Shown one piece after another: positions 26,003 through 36,676 of a DNA stretch of 64,000 nucleotides. The first letter of the stretch is position 1. The number at the start of each line of letters is the position of its first letter. The stretch covers positions 1,588,501-1,652,500 of the forward strand of contig NZ_JAJEJQ010000001.1 of assembly GCF_021390575.1 (NCBI RefSeq), written 5' to 3'. Source of the DNA: Paraburkholderia adhaesiva (GTDB lineage Bacteria > Pseudomonadota > Gammaproteobacteria > Burkholderiales > Burkholderiaceae). The translations under genes were made by a program, and so were the position numbers. The notes beneath the pieces are model-generated. The model ran no database searches and was not told the DNA's origin. It worked only from the letters and a program-made list of their open reading frames with translations.

Positions 26003-27679
26003 ATGGCATTTGAACCATTCAAGGGCCTGCGGCCGTTGAGCCGCGCGTCGGCGCTACGCGATTCGCGCGCGGGCGTGATGCTCGCGTTCATGAACATCCC
26101 GCAGTTACTCGGTTACGCACGCATTGCGGGCATGACTGGCGTCACTGGCTTGTATACGGGCTTTCTGCCTGTCATTGCGTTCGCGATCTTCGGCGCGTCG
26201 CGACATCTCGTCGTGGCCGCCGATTCCGCGACAGCCACGATCTTCGCAAGCCGTCTCTCGACGATGGCCACGCCGTCCAGCGCGGAATACGTTGCGCTCG
26301 CAGGCATGACCGCGCTGCTCACTGCCGTGCTGCTATTAATCGCGCGTGTTTTTCGCCTCGGCTTTCTAGCCGATTTTCTCTCGCGGACCGTGCTCGTTGG
26401 CTTCCTGACCGGCGTCGGCGTGCAGGTGGGCATTGCGATGCTCGGCGACATGCTCGGCATTGCAGTGACTTCGCGGCGCACCGTTGTGCAGATTCGTGAG
26501 ATCGTGACGCAATTGCCGCACATCAACGGGTCGGCGTTGGGCATCGCGGCGTTTGTCGTCGTGGCAATCCTGTTCTTCAAACATTACCGGCCTCGCTGGC
26601 CAGTGCCGCTTATCGCCGTGGTGGGCGGCATAGTCGCGAGCGCGACCCTGAACTTTGCTGCACACGGCATCGCCGTGATCGGTCCTGTAGCGGGCGGATT
26701 GCCGCCCGTCACGTTTCCCTCCGTCGATTTATTTCAGGTGTTCGACCTGCTGCAGGTGTCCGCAGCGTGCGTCGTTGTCATCGTCGCGCAGAGCGCAGCG
26801 ACGAGCCGTGCCTTTGCAGAGCGCTACGGTGAACGCGTCGACGAGGACGTCAACCTGCTCGGTCTGGCTGTGGCGAATGCCGTCGCGGGCTTGAGCGGCG
26901 CCTTTGTCGTGAACGGCAGCCTCACGCAGACGGCCATGGCCGTTGAGGCGGGCGCTCGCAGCCAGTTGGCGCAACTCGTGTTCGCAGGCGTCGTGCTCGT
27001 CGTGTTGCTGTTCCTCGGCCACTGGCTGCAATACCTGCCTCACTGCGTGCTGGCCGCGATTGTGTTCACGATCGCCGTAGGGCTGGTCCATGTCCGGCAG
27101 ATGTACGCCATCCGACGCGAAAGTCCTGGCGAATTCCTGCTCGCATTGACGACGGCGCTGGCCGTGGTGGTGATCGGTGTGGAGAACGGCATTCTGATCG
27201 CGATCGGGCTGTCTCTGCTTCGTCACGTGCGTCATAGCTACCGGCCGCACACTATGGTGCTGTTGCCGGGCGAGCAGGGCCGCTGGCAGCCCGAACCGAC
27301 GCAGCCCGGCATGCAGACCGCGCCCGGATTGATCGTCTACCGCTTCGGCTCCGATCTGTTCTACGCGAACGACCATCTGTTCGTCGATGAGGTCCGGCAC
27401 CTGGTCGATCATGCGCCGACGACGGTGCGCTGCTTCGTCATCGACGCGGCAGCAATCACCGATCTGGATTATTCGGCTGGGCGCTCGGTGGGCGACTTGT
27501 GCGAATCTCTTTCGAACCGGGGTGTGAAGGTCATTTTCGGCCGCGTGAACCGCTATTTGCGTTCGGACATGGACCGGCATGGCATCACGCGCGTGGTTGG
27601 CGCAGAAAACCTCTACACGACGCTACACGAGGCGCTGGCTGCCGCGCGACCCGACCTCCAGATTCATACGGAAGAGTGA
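26003..27679 (+). CDS. SulP-family anion transporter with STAS domain
   Basis: About 558 residues. N-terminal membrane domain of roughly 10-12 helices (from LRDSRAGVMLAFMNIPQLLGYARIAG through RSQLAQLVFAGVVLVVLLFLG), then a cytoplasmic STAS domain from about 440 (FGSDLFYANDHLFVDEVRHL, AAITDLDYSAGRSVGDL). SulP proteins carry sulfate, bicarbonate or other anions. The ATG at 26003 has no strong ribosome site; an ATG at 25970 in frame is close behind a GGGG sequence, so the start is uncertain. It is not obviously an operon partner of its neighbours. Confidence 0.9.
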   Translation: MAFEPFKGLRPLSRASALRDSRAGVMLAFMNIPQLLGYARIAGMTGVTGLYTGFLPVIAFAIFGASRHLVVAADSATATIFASRLSTMATPSSAEYVALAGMTALLTAVLLLIARVFRLGFLADFLSRTVLVGFLTGVGVQVGIAMLGDMLGIAVTSRRTVVQIREIVTQLPHINGSALGIAAFVVVAILFFKHYRPRWPVPLIAVVGGIVASATLNFAAHGIAVIGPVAGGLPPVTFPSVDLFQVFDLLQVSAACVVVIVAQSAATSRAFAERYGERVDEDVNLLGLAVANAVAGLSGAFVVNGSLTQTAMAVEAGARSQLAQLVFAGVVLVVLLFLGHWLQYLPHCVLAAIVFTIAVGLVHVRQMYAIRRESPGEFLLALTTALAVVVIGVENGILIAIGLSLLRHVRHSYRPHTMVLLPGEQGRWQPEPTQPGMQTAPGLIVYRFGSDLFYANDHLFVDEVRHLVDHAPTTVRCFVIDAAAITDLDYSAGRSVGDLCESLSNRGVKVIFGRVNRYLRSDMDRHGITRVVGAENLYTTLHEALAAARPDLQIHTEE

Positions 27680-27814
27680 ACGCGGCGCCGGGATCGGCAC
27701 CAGATAGCGATCCTGGATGATTGCGCATAGCTTGCGAAAAGCTTTCTGCGGCGCGTCCAGACAAACCCCGATTGTCCCGGCGAATTCGCCGCTGCAATCT
27801 TGCGCCACAAGCGT

Positions 27815-27830
27815 GTGGAAGCGCTTCCAC
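27815..27830. promoter_or_regulatory. LacI-type operator in front of the beta-glucosidase
   Basis: GTGGAAGCGCTTCCAC is a perfect 16-bp palindrome with the central CG typical of LacI/GalR operators (compare TGGGAGCGCTCCCA of cellulose regulators). It lies 57 bp before the start codon of the GH1 gene, in a 208-bp promoter space, and the cluster's own LacI-family gene is at 33652. The pairing is inference. Confidence 0.75.
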
Positions 27831-27887
27831 TTCTTACCGTTGCGGGCGCTGCGCGCGCCAGGTCGACGGTCTAGCGAAGGAGCTTTC

Positions 27888-29297
27888 GTGATACAAGATC
27901 CAGCCGCTTCGCCGTATTCCGCCCACACCGTCGCGCCGGACGATGCGTTCACGCCATCTGCCGAATCGTCGCTATGGCGCCGTGACTTTCTGCTCGGAGC
28001 AGCCACGGCGTCGTATCAGATCGAGGGCGCCATCGCCGAGGACGGCCGTCTTCCGTCGATCTGGGACACCTTCAGCGCGACGCCCGGAAAAGTGCTCGCG
28101 GGCGACACGGGTGCGGTGGCCTGCGATCACTATCACCGATGGGAAGCCGATCTCGACCTCCTCGACAACCTGAATTTCGAGGCCTATCGCTTCTCGATTG
28201 CGTGGCCGCGCGTGATGGACGCCGCGGGCCGCCCGAACACGAAGGGCATCGACTTCTACAAGCGCCTGCTCGAACGCCTGAAAGAGAAGGGCATACGCGC
28301 GTTTGCGACGCTCTACCACTGGGACCTGCCACAGCATCTGGAAGACCGCGGTGGCTGGCTCAACCGTGAGACGGCCTGGCGCTTCGCCGACTATGCCGAC
28401 CTCATGAGCCGCGAACTCGCGGGCCTCGTCGATGGCTGGATGACGCTCAACGAGCCATGGTGCTCGGCGTATCTCGGCTACGGTAGTGGTCATCACGCGC
28501 CTGGTCTCGCGAATGTTCGCTATGCGACGCAGGCGATGCACCATCTGCTGCTCGGGCACGGCCTCGCGATTCCGGCGCTGCGTGCTAATGACCCGGGCTC
28601 GGCGAAAGGCCTCGTCGCGAACGTGGGACGCGGTACGGCGGATTCGTCGTCCGCCGCTGACGTGCGCGCAGCGCATTTGTTCGAGGTGCAGCACAACGCG
28701 TGGATTCTCGACCCGCTGCTCTGTGGCACGTATCCGCAGGATCTGTTCGAGTTGTGGCCCGGCGCTGAACCGCTGGTGCTCAACGGGGATATGCGCACGA
28801 TCTCGGCGCCGCTCGATTTCCTCGGCATCAACTACTATTTCCGGACCAACGTAAAGAGCGATGGCGCGCATGGTTTCGTCGAGGTGCCGCTCGATGGCGT
28901 CGAGCGCACGCAGATGGGTTGGGAAGTTTACCCAGACGGTTTGCGCGATCTGCTCACCGGCTTTCGTGACGCCTATGACAACCTGCCGCCCATCTACATC
29001 ACCGAGAACGGCATGGCGTCGAACGATAGCGTGATCGACGGCCGGGTGGATGACGCACAACGGATTGCGTTCCTCAAGCGCCATCTCGCAGCAGTCGATG
29101 CCGCCATCAAGTCAGGCGTGGACGTGCGTGGTTATTTCGTGTGGTCGCTGCTCGACAACTTCGAATGGGCGTTTGGCTATGAGCGGCGCTTTGGCGTCGT
29201 CCATGTCGACTACGACACGCAAAAGCGCACCGTCAAGCGCAGTGCCGAATTGCTTCAGCGTTTCATCGAGGAACGCCGCACGCGCGGTGCGGCATAA
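27888..29297 (+). CDS. GH1 beta-glucosidase
   Basis: A 469-residue glycoside hydrolase family 1 enzyme. Acid/base Glu189 sits in TLNEPW and nucleophile Glu373 in YITENGM; the substrate-binding EGA, RFSIAW and WSLLDNFEW stretches are intact. No signal peptide, so it acts in the cytoplasm on disaccharides or phosphodisaccharides imported by the following ABC transporter. The GTG at 27888 follows GCGAAGGAGC, a clear ribosome site. It is the first gene of a six-gene cluster (glucosidase, binding protein, two permeases, ATPase, LacI). Cellobiose or another beta-glucoside is the probable substrate. Confidence 0.93.
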   Translation: MIQDPAASPYSAHTVAPDDAFTPSAESSLWRRDFLLGAATASYQIEGAIAEDGRLPSIWDTFSATPGKVLAGDTGAVACDHYHRWEADLDLLDNLNFEAYRFSIAWPRVMDAAGRPNTKGIDFYKRLLERLKEKGIRAFATLYHWDLPQHLEDRGGWLNRETAWRFADYADLMSRELAGLVDGWMTLNEPWCSAYLGYGSGHHAPGLANVRYATQAMHHLLLGHGLAIPALRANDPGSAKGLVANVGRGTADSSSAADVRAAHLFEVQHNAWILDPLLCGTYPQDLFELWPGAEPLVLNGDMRTISAPLDFLGINYYFRTNVKSDGAHGFVEVPLDGVERTQMGWEVYPDGLRDLLTGFRDAYDNLPPIYITENGMASNDSVIDGRVDDAQRIAFLKRHLAAVDAAIKSGVDVRGYFVWSLLDNFEWAFGYERRFGVVHVDYDTQKRTVKRSAELLQRFIEERRTRGAA

Positions 29298-29320
29298 TGC
29301 GTGCGCGCTAGACCGGTTTG

Positions 29321-29340
29321 CGGTAACCACGTAGTGACCG
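29321..29340. promoter_or_regulatory. imperfect palindrome ahead of the sugar-binding protein gene
   Basis: CGGTAACCACGTAGTGACCG matches its reverse complement at 16 of 20 positions and is centred on CG, as LacI-type sites are. It sits in the 81-bp space between the glucosidase and binding-protein genes. It may be a second operator or an mRNA hairpin that boosts the distal genes; low confidence. Confidence 0.3.
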
Positions 29341-29378
29341 TTCATGCACGGCAACCCGGAAAGACCGGAGGAGACACA

Positions 29379-30620
29379 ATGAAACATAATGTACCTGTCC
29401 TGCGCGGCGTGGTAGCCGCACTGATGTTGGCCGGCGCATTCGCGGCACATGCCGCAGCGCCGCTCAAGGCCAACGTGATCCACTGGTGGACTTCAGGCGG
29501 CGAGTCCGCCGCCATCAAACAGTTCGCGCTTGCTTACGACCAGGCGGGCGGACAGTGGGTCGACAACGCCATCGCGGGCGCGGACCAGGCGCGCTCGACG
29601 GCGATCAACCGGATCGTCGGCGGCGAGCCGCCCACGGCCGCGCAATTCAACACGTCGAAGCAGTTTCATGATCTCATCGACCAGGGACTCCTGAATAATA
29701 TCGATGCAGTCGCAGCGAAGGAAAAGTGGGATGCAATCTTTCCCGAGTCGATCCTCACTTCGATCAAGGTGAAGGGCCACTACTACGCCGTGCCGGTCAA
29801 CATCCACATGCAGGACTGGTTCTTCTACTCGAAGCCAGCGTTCACGAAGGCCGGCATCAAGGATGAGCCGAAAACGTTCGACGAACTTTTCGCCGATCTC
29901 GACAAGCTCAAGGCCGCCGGGGTCATCCCGCTCGCGCTGGGCGGCCAGGCATGGCAGGAGAAAATCACTTTTGACGCGGTCTTCGCCGATATGGATCGCG
30001 ACCTGTACATGAAGGTCTATCGCGATCGCGACGCGAATGCCGTGAATACCCCGGCCTTCCGGAACGTGCTGACGACTTTCAAACGTCTGCACAATTATGT
30101 GGACCCGGGCTCGCCGGGACGCAACTGGAACGACGCAACGGCGCTCGTGATTACGGGTAAGGCCGGCATGCAGATCATGGGCGACTGGGCGAAGGGCGAG
30201 TTCTCGGCCGCGAACCAGGTAGCGGGCAAGGACTTCGGCTGCTTTCCGGGTTTCGGGCCGAAGCCGCCGTACATGATCGCCGGCGACGTATTCGTGTTCC
30301 CGAAGACCGACAACACGGAACAAGTCAAAGCGCAACAGTTGCTTGCGACTGTGATGACATCACCCGCGGCGCAGGAGGCGTTCAACCAGCGCAAGGGCTC
30401 GATTCCGATCCGGCCGGACGTCGACACATCGGGCTTCGACGTCTGCGCGAAGGAGGGCATGGCGATCATGAAGGACAAGTCGCGGCAGCTGCCTAACCCG
30501 GAAATGCTGATTCCGCCTGACGTGCAGGGCGCGCTGCAGGACGTCATTACGAACTTCTGGAACAAGAACCAGTCGGTCGAGGACGCGCAGAAGGCCTTTG
30601 CTACGGCAATCCGGAGCTAA
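29379..30620 (+). CDS. sugar ABC transporter, periplasmic binding protein
   Basis: A 413-residue protein with a Sec signal (MKHNVPVLRGVVAALMLAGA) and the family-1 extracellular solute-binding fold: HWWTSGGESAAIKQFALAYD at the sugar-site start and VAGKDFGCFPGFGPKPPYMI further on. Best resemblance is to GtsA/glucose- and glucoside-type binding proteins. GGAGGAG before ATG 29379 supports the start. It would deliver a beta-glucoside or oligosaccharide to the permeases encoded immediately downstream. Confidence 0.92.
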   Translation: MKHNVPVLRGVVAALMLAGAFAAHAAAPLKANVIHWWTSGGESAAIKQFALAYDQAGGQWVDNAIAGADQARSTAINRIVGGEPPTAAQFNTSKQFHDLIDQGLLNNIDAVAAKEKWDAIFPESILTSIKVKGHYYAVPVNIHMQDWFFYSKPAFTKAGIKDEPKTFDELFADLDKLKAAGVIPLALGGQAWQEKITFDAVFADMDRDLYMKVYRDRDANAVNTPAFRNVLTTFKRLHNYVDPGSPGRNWNDATALVITGKAGMQIMGDWAKGEFSAANQVAGKDFGCFPGFGPKPPYMIAGDVFVFPKTDNTEQVKAQQLLATVMTSPAAQEAFNQRKGSIPIRPDVDTSGFDVCAKEGMAIMKDKSRQLPNPEMLIPPDVQGALQDVITNFWNKNQSVEDAQKAFATAIRS

Positions 30621-30628
30621 GCCTTTTC

Positions 30629-31564
30629 ATGTACGCGCTCAAGCTGCATCCCGCGAGACGGCAGGCGCGGCCGCGAGGGTCCACGCGGCGGCGTCTGTCG
30701 GTCGCCGCGTGGATCGCACTGGTGCCGATGGCTGCGACCGTGGTGTTCGCTTATCTGGGCACAATGCTATGGACGGCGCACGTTTCGCTGACCTTTTCGC
30801 GCTCACTGCCCTCGAATACCTTCGCGGGCGCGACGCAGTACGTCCGGCTCTTCCAGAATGACCGCTGGATCGGTTCGCTGCAGAATATCGCGATCTACGG
30901 CGCGTGCTTTATTGCAGCCTGCCTCGTGCTGGGGCTGCTGCTCGCGATCTATATCGACCAGCACGTCGTGGCCGAAGGCGCACTGCGCACGGTATTCCTT
31001 TACCCGTACGCGATGTCCTTCGTCGCCACGGGGCTCGTGTGGCAGTGGATTCTCAACCCCCAGCTCGGCGTGCAGTCCGTACTGCATCACCTTGGCTTTA
31101 CCGATGCGCGTTTTGACTGGATCGTCTCGCAGCGCTTCGCAATCTACACACTCGTGATCGCGACGGTGTGGCAGGCGTCGGGGCTCGTGATGGCGCTGAT
31201 GCTGGCCGGCCTGCGCGGCATCGACGACGAAATCTGGAAGGCCGCGCGGCTCGACGGTATTCCGCGCTGGCGCGTCTACGCGAGCATCGTCGTGCCGATG
31301 CTCAGGACATCGCTTTCCACGGCATTCGTGCTGCTCTTCGTGATGGTGGTGAAGCTCTACGACGCCGTCGTGGCGATGACCCAGGGCGGCCCCGGTACTG
31401 CTAGCGAAGTACCCGCGAAGTTCATCATGGACTATCTGTTCAATCGCGCGAACATCGGACTAGCGTCCGCGGCTTCGATCGTCCTGCTCGCAACCGTGCT
31501 CGCGATCCTCGCCCCGTTCTTCTACGCACGCAGCCGCGCGGCCCTCAAAGGAGAGCGTCGATGA
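30629..31564 (+). CDS. sugar ABC transporter permease (MalF/UgpA type)
   Basis: A 311-residue integral membrane protein with about six helices and the EAA-type loop ...DDEIWKAARLDGIPRWRVYASI that docks on the ATPase. It belongs to the carbohydrate-uptake-1 permease family. The gap to the binding-protein gene is only 8 bp and its stop overlaps the next gene's ATG (ATGA), so the genes are translationally coupled. Confidence 0.93.
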   Translation: MYALKLHPARRQARPRGSTRRRLSVAAWIALVPMAATVVFAYLGTMLWTAHVSLTFSRSLPSNTFAGATQYVRLFQNDRWIGSLQNIAIYGACFIAACLVLGLLLAIYIDQHVVAEGALRTVFLYPYAMSFVATGLVWQWILNPQLGVQSVLHHLGFTDARFDWIVSQRFAIYTLVIATVWQASGLVMALMLAGLRGIDDEIWKAARLDGIPRWRVYASIVVPMLRTSLSTAFVLLFVMVVKLYDAVVAMTQGGPGTASEVPAKFIMDYLFNRANIGLASAASIVLLATVLAILAPFFYARSRAALKGERR

Positions 31565-32493
31565 GCGCACCGCTCGCCGATTTGCCGGAGGCCGCATCAC
31601 GCCTGCGAGCGAAGCCCGCACACGCTCGTCCAAAACGGCGTTCGCGCCTCACACCGGCGCGCGTGGGCGTCTATGCCTTTCTTTTCACTGCTGCGCTCTT
31701 TTTCCTGCTGCCGCTTTACGTGATGCTCGTGACGTCGGTGAAGCCGATGGAGGAGATCCGGCTCGGCAATCTGCTCGCGCTGCCCGTGAATCTCACCCTG
31801 GCTCCGTGGCGCGACGCGTGGGCATCGGCGTGTACGGGGCTCGATTGTGGCGGCATTCGGGTAGGCTTCTGGAACTCGGTGCGCATCGTCGTGCCGAGCA
31901 CTTTCTTCTCGATTGCCGTGGGCGCCGTGAACGGCTACGCGCTCTCGCTCTGGCGGCCGCGCGGAGCCGGCGTGCTGTTCGGCATCCTGCTCGCGGGCGC
32001 ATTCATCCCAGTTCAGGTGATGGTCTATCCGCTCGTGCGCGTGCTCGCGACCGTGCACCTGTTCAGCTCGCTGCCCGGCATCGTCGTGATTCACACGATC
32101 TTCGGTATGCCTGTGATGACGCTTCTGTTCCGCAACTACTATGCGTCGCTGCCGGAGGAACTGTTCAAGGCCGCGCGAATCGACGGCGGCGGATTCTGGC
32201 GCATCTTCGCCCAGCTGATGTTGCCGATGTCGGTGCCTATCATCGTCGTCGCGATCATCATGCAGGTCACGGGTATCTGGAACGACTTCATTCTCGGTCT
32301 CGTATTCGCTGGCACGAAGAATCTGCCCATGACCGTTCAGCTGAACAACATCATCAACACCACAACGGGCGAGCGGCTCTACAACGTCAACATGGCCGCG
32401 ACGATACTCACGTCGCTCGTGCCGCTCGCGATCTATTTCATTTCGGGACGCTGGTTCGTGCGCGGCATCGCGTCGGGTGCCGTAAAGGGGTAG
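31561..32493 (+). CDS. sugar ABC transporter permease (MalG/UgpE type)
   Basis: A 310-residue second permease: a cytoplasmic basic N terminus (PKRRSRLTPARVGVYAFLFT), about six helices and the EAA loop LPEELFKAARIDGGGFWRIF. It pairs with the upstream permease to form the channel. The start overlaps the previous stop by ATGA; the ATPase gene follows 15 bp later. Confidence 0.93.
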   Translation: MSAPLADLPEAASRLRAKPAHARPKRRSRLTPARVGVYAFLFTAALFFLLPLYVMLVTSVKPMEEIRLGNLLALPVNLTLAPWRDAWASACTGLDCGGIRVGFWNSVRIVVPSTFFSIAVGAVNGYALSLWRPRGAGVLFGILLAGAFIPVQVMVYPLVRVLATVHLFSSLPGIVVIHTIFGMPVMTLLFRNYYASLPEELFKAARIDGGGFWRIFAQLMLPMSVPIIVVAIIMQVTGIWNDFILGLVFAGTKNLPMTVQLNNIINTTTGERLYNVNMAATILTSLVPLAIYFISGRWFVRGIASGAVKG

Positions 32494-32508
32494 CCCAAGG
32501 AGCAGGAG

Positions 32509-33606
<1,098 letters not shown>

Positions 33607-33651
33607 ACGGCGACGGCGCATGAACGGCTGCGGCAAAGGGGAGAACAGGAC

Positions 33652-34674
33652 GTGGCAACCCTGAAAGATGTTGCGGCGCTGGCAGGGGTGGGGCTTTCCA
33701 CGGCGTCGCGGGCACTATCGGGCAACGGACCGGTATCGGCCGAGACAGCCGCGCGCGTGCAGGCCGCCATCGATCAACTCAATTTTCGCCCTTCGTCGAT
33801 CGGGCGAGCCATGGCGACGCAGTCGCTCGGGATCATCGGCCTTTTTGTGCCGACGTTCTTTGGCTCTTACTACGGCACTATCCTCAAGGAAATCGACACG
33901 GAACTGCGTGCTGTACACCGCCACGTCGTGGTGGCGACCGGTTGCGGGGAGGGGGCGCCGCGCGAGCAGGCCATCGAGGCAGTGCGCTTTTTGATCGGGC
34001 GCGATTGTGACGGCGTCGTCGTCATCGGTCACGAACTGCACGACGAGGATCTCGCGATGCTGACTGGCATGAATCCGCGCATGGCGTTCTTGAATCGCGC
34101 GTTCGGCCAGTTACCCGAGTCTTCCTTCTGCGCCGATCATTTTCACGGCGGCGAACTCGCCGCGCGCACGCTCATCGAGCACGGACATCGGGAGATTGCG
34201 GTGATCGGCGGGCCGGCGTTGTCATCGGACAATATCGCGCGCCTGAACGGTTTTTTCGCAGAACTCGCGCGCCACGGTATCGCGCGCGAGGCTGTTCAGC
34301 ACGTAGAGTCCGATTTTTCGCCGGAAGGCGGCTATGCCGCCGCGCAGACGCTGCTCGACGCGAGACGGCACTTTACCGGGCTCTTCTGCGCGAACGATAC
34401 GATGGCAATGAGTGCGCTGGCGCGGCTGCAGCAGGCTGGTTTATCCGTCCCGCACGACGTTTCGGTGATTGGGTACGACGACGACTATTCAACGGCCTAT
34501 ATGGCGCCCGCGCTAACGTCAGTGCATATTCCAACCGCCGAACTCACGAGAAATGCCGTGCGCTGGCTCATCAATCAATGCTACGGGGCCCACTGGTCAA
34601 TCGAGCGCACCTTTCCCGTGAGTGTGACCATGCGCGCGTCGGTGGCGAGGGCGTCCACCGAACGCGCGCGATGA
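33652..34674 (+). CDS. LacI-family regulator of the beta-glucoside cluster
   Basis: A 340-residue LacI protein: HTH (MATLKDVAALAGVGLSTASR), hinge helix (SIGRAMATQSLGIIGLFVPT) and a sugar-sensing domain. It is the last gene of the glucosidase-transporter cluster. The GTG start follows ACAGGACGTG with a GGGGAG further up. The expected operator, GTGGAAGCGCTTCCAC, is found before the glucosidase gene. It should repress the cluster until a glucoside or its product binds. Confidence 0.92.
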   Translation: MATLKDVAALAGVGLSTASRALSGNGPVSAETAARVQAAIDQLNFRPSSIGRAMATQSLGIIGLFVPTFFGSYYGTILKEIDTELRAVHRHVVVATGCGEGAPREQAIEAVRFLIGRDCDGVVVIGHELHDEDLAMLTGMNPRMAFLNRAFGQLPESSFCADHFHGGELAARTLIEHGHREIAVIGGPALSSDNIARLNGFFAELARHGIAREAVQHVESDFSPEGGYAAAQTLLDARRHFTGLFCANDTMAMSALARLQQAGLSVPHDVSVIGYDDDYSTAYMAPALTSVHIPTAELTRNAVRWLINQCYGAHWSIERTFPVSVTMRASVARASTERAR

Positions 34675-34696
34675 ATCGGGTGCCGCGTTCGCACCA

Positions 34697-36079
34697 CTAG
34701 CGCACGGGGTTGTACGTTCCCGTCAGCGACTTGAGGAACGCCACGATGGCCTTTTCGTCGTCATCGGAGAGCGTTGTGCCCAACTGGTATTTCGCCATGT
34801 CGCGCACAGCCTCCTGCAGTCCGGTCACGCTGCCGTCATGGAAGTACGGCGCCGTCAGCTCGACGTTGCGCAGTCCCGGTACCTTGAAGGAGCGGCCATC
34901 GAGCGGGTCTTTCGTGACGTTGGCGCGGCCATTGTCGGCCTCGGTCGGCTCAGTGCCGCGTGCGGCGAACCAGTCGGATGCGCGGCCCATGTGCTCGAAC
35001 GATTGTCCGCCCAGGTTCTTTCCGACGTGGCAGGTCGCACAACCCTTCTCCTTGAAGAGGGCGTAACCCCGCGCTTCTTCGCTGTTCAGCGCTTGCAGGT
35101 TTCCGCGCAAATAGGCGTCGAAGCGGCTCGGCGTCAGCAACGTCTTTTCAAATTCGGCGATGGCGTTCGTGATGTTGCTACCCGACCATCCATCCGGATA
35201 CACCGCGACGAAGTCGCTCGTGAACGCGGAATCCTGCTTGAGTTTGCCGACGATCTGATCCCACGACGTGGACGCCATTTCGACGGGGTTGAGCGGCGGG
35301 CCACCAGCCTGGTCCTGCAGCGTAGCAGCGCGGCCGTCCCAGAACTGCTTGTGATTGAGCGCCGCGTTAAACACAGTGGGCGCATTGACTCCGCCCAGCC
35401 CCCCATTCACGCCCAACGAATATTTGCGTCCGTCCACGCCGCCCGTCGCAAGCGAGTGACAGCTTGCGCACGAGATCGTGTTGTCGGAGGAGAGCCGGGT
35501 ATCGTGGAAAAGCCGCATGCCGAGCGCGACCTTGCGCTTGTCGACAGGCAACGAGTCAGGCAAAGGCTGCACGGGGTCGTTCGCGAATGCTTCGGCGGCG
35601 CCTTGTGTTGCGTACCACTGACGGCGCGACTGCGCGATCCAGTTGAGCAGGGTTTGGCGGTCGTCTTCGGTCAGCCCGGTGCTCCAGTGCACCGAACGGA
35701 ACAACGGCGGCGGCATCGTCCCATTCTTCGTGACGGCTTCGATTTTCGCGAGATCAGCCTCCGGTGGCGGCGTGCCATCGCGCAGGGAATCGTAGATCGC
35801 ATCCAGTCGGAAATAACGCAGGCCGGTCTGCACGTCGCGCTCCGAGAGTTGCTTGATACCGGGCAGCGCGGCGTAGCCCGGTAGCACCGTGGTGGCGGAG
35901 TGGCAGTAATAGCACGCGTTGCGATCGAACACGCTGCGAATGCGGCTTGCTTCGGGCGACGCAGCGGGCCGCGCGACGGAAGCCTCAGCGTAGGTGGTGT
36001 CGTGGTGCCACGCAATGGCGGAGATAGCGAGATAGCCGGCGGCAAATGCAGAGACGATAACAACTAACGGCTTTTTCAT
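34697..36079 (-). CDS. tri-haem cytochrome c peroxidase, YhjA-like
   Basis: A 460-residue protein with an N-terminal membrane anchor (KPLVVIVSAFAAGYLAISAI). Three CxxCH haem sites are visible: CYYCH at 56-60, CASCH at 204-208 and CATCH at 347-351. The last two are the classical bacterial di-haem peroxidase core; the first, in an extra N-terminal domain, matches the tri-haem YhjA type that takes electrons from the quinol pool. It would reduce H2O2 to water in the periplasm under oxygen-poor conditions. AAAAGGAGACC, a good ribosome-type site, is further upstream; start at 36079 fits the anchor. Confidence 0.9.
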   Translation of the reverse strand: MKKPLVVIVSAFAAGYLAISAIAWHHDTTYAEASVARPAASPEASRIRSVFDRNACYYCHSATTVLPGYAALPGIKQLSERDVQTGLRYFRLDAIYDSLRDGTPPPEADLAKIEAVTKNGTMPPPLFRSVHWSTGLTEDDRQTLLNWIAQSRRQWYATQGAAEAFANDPVQPLPDSLPVDKRKVALGMRLFHDTRLSSDNTISCASCHSLATGGVDGRKYSLGVNGGLGGVNAPTVFNAALNHKQFWDGRAATLQDQAGGPPLNPVEMASTSWDQIVGKLKQDSAFTSDFVAVYPDGWSGSNITNAIAEFEKTLLTPSRFDAYLRGNLQALNSEEARGYALFKEKGCATCHVGKNLGGQSFEHMGRASDWFAARGTEPTEADNGRANVTKDPLDGRSFKVPGLRNVELTAPYFHDGSVTGLQEAVRDMAKYQLGTTLSDDDEKAIVAFLKSLTGTYNPVR

Positions 36080-36676
36080 GCGTGTATCGTTGTGGATATA
36101 TAAAAGGAGACCTTATTGAATATCCAGTTAAACACGCGTGCATACCAGGTGCGTTGCATGGATTACTGGGGGTAACGGCCCATGCTACGCAAGCGCGGCC
36201 TGTTGTCATTGTTTTCGGTCAAGCCGTCTGAATCCCCTCAGGTGGCGCATGGTCGACGCGTAGTTCGATGTGAAATGTCATGTAGGACATCGGGTTAGGC
36301 CTGCGCGGGATATAGGTGCGCCGTCGAGCGAGATTCAGAATTGGCCTCATGCCATCAAACGCTCGATGCGTTCGCGGAATATCCCGTCGAATAGGACGTC
36401 GCTGCTGTTATCGACAGCGCCTGCGCGATTCTGTTTGTCTGGCGGCCGGAAGACGCGACGATCGCGAGTGGCAAGCTCGCGGGGCACACGGAGCGGCGTG
36501 GTCGCTGAACAAGCGGCGTCCTGCGGACGTTCATGCGCGAACTAGCGCATGCGAGGGAGGAGGGTGTGGATTTACGTAAGGAACAACGCGGTGCGCGTCC
36601 CGGCTATGCGATCTTCATTCGAAGGAGTCGAATGATCGATCGCACAGCTTGCCGGCGTGGGCGCAACAGGTAAGAC
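36080..36676. other. 600-bp stretch without a clear gene
   Basis: Contains the peroxidase promoter. A stretch around 36390-36510 reads DVAAVIDSACAILFVWRPED in one plus frame, with stops before and after; this may be a decayed gene but I cannot match it. Short open frames at 36270-36579 are otherwise not coding-like. Confidence 0.35.

Noticed and set aside
36270..36579. Short overlapping plus-strand frames in the peroxidase-transporter gap
   Set aside because: No ribosome site, no family match, and Arg/Ser-rich composition typical of non-coding frames.
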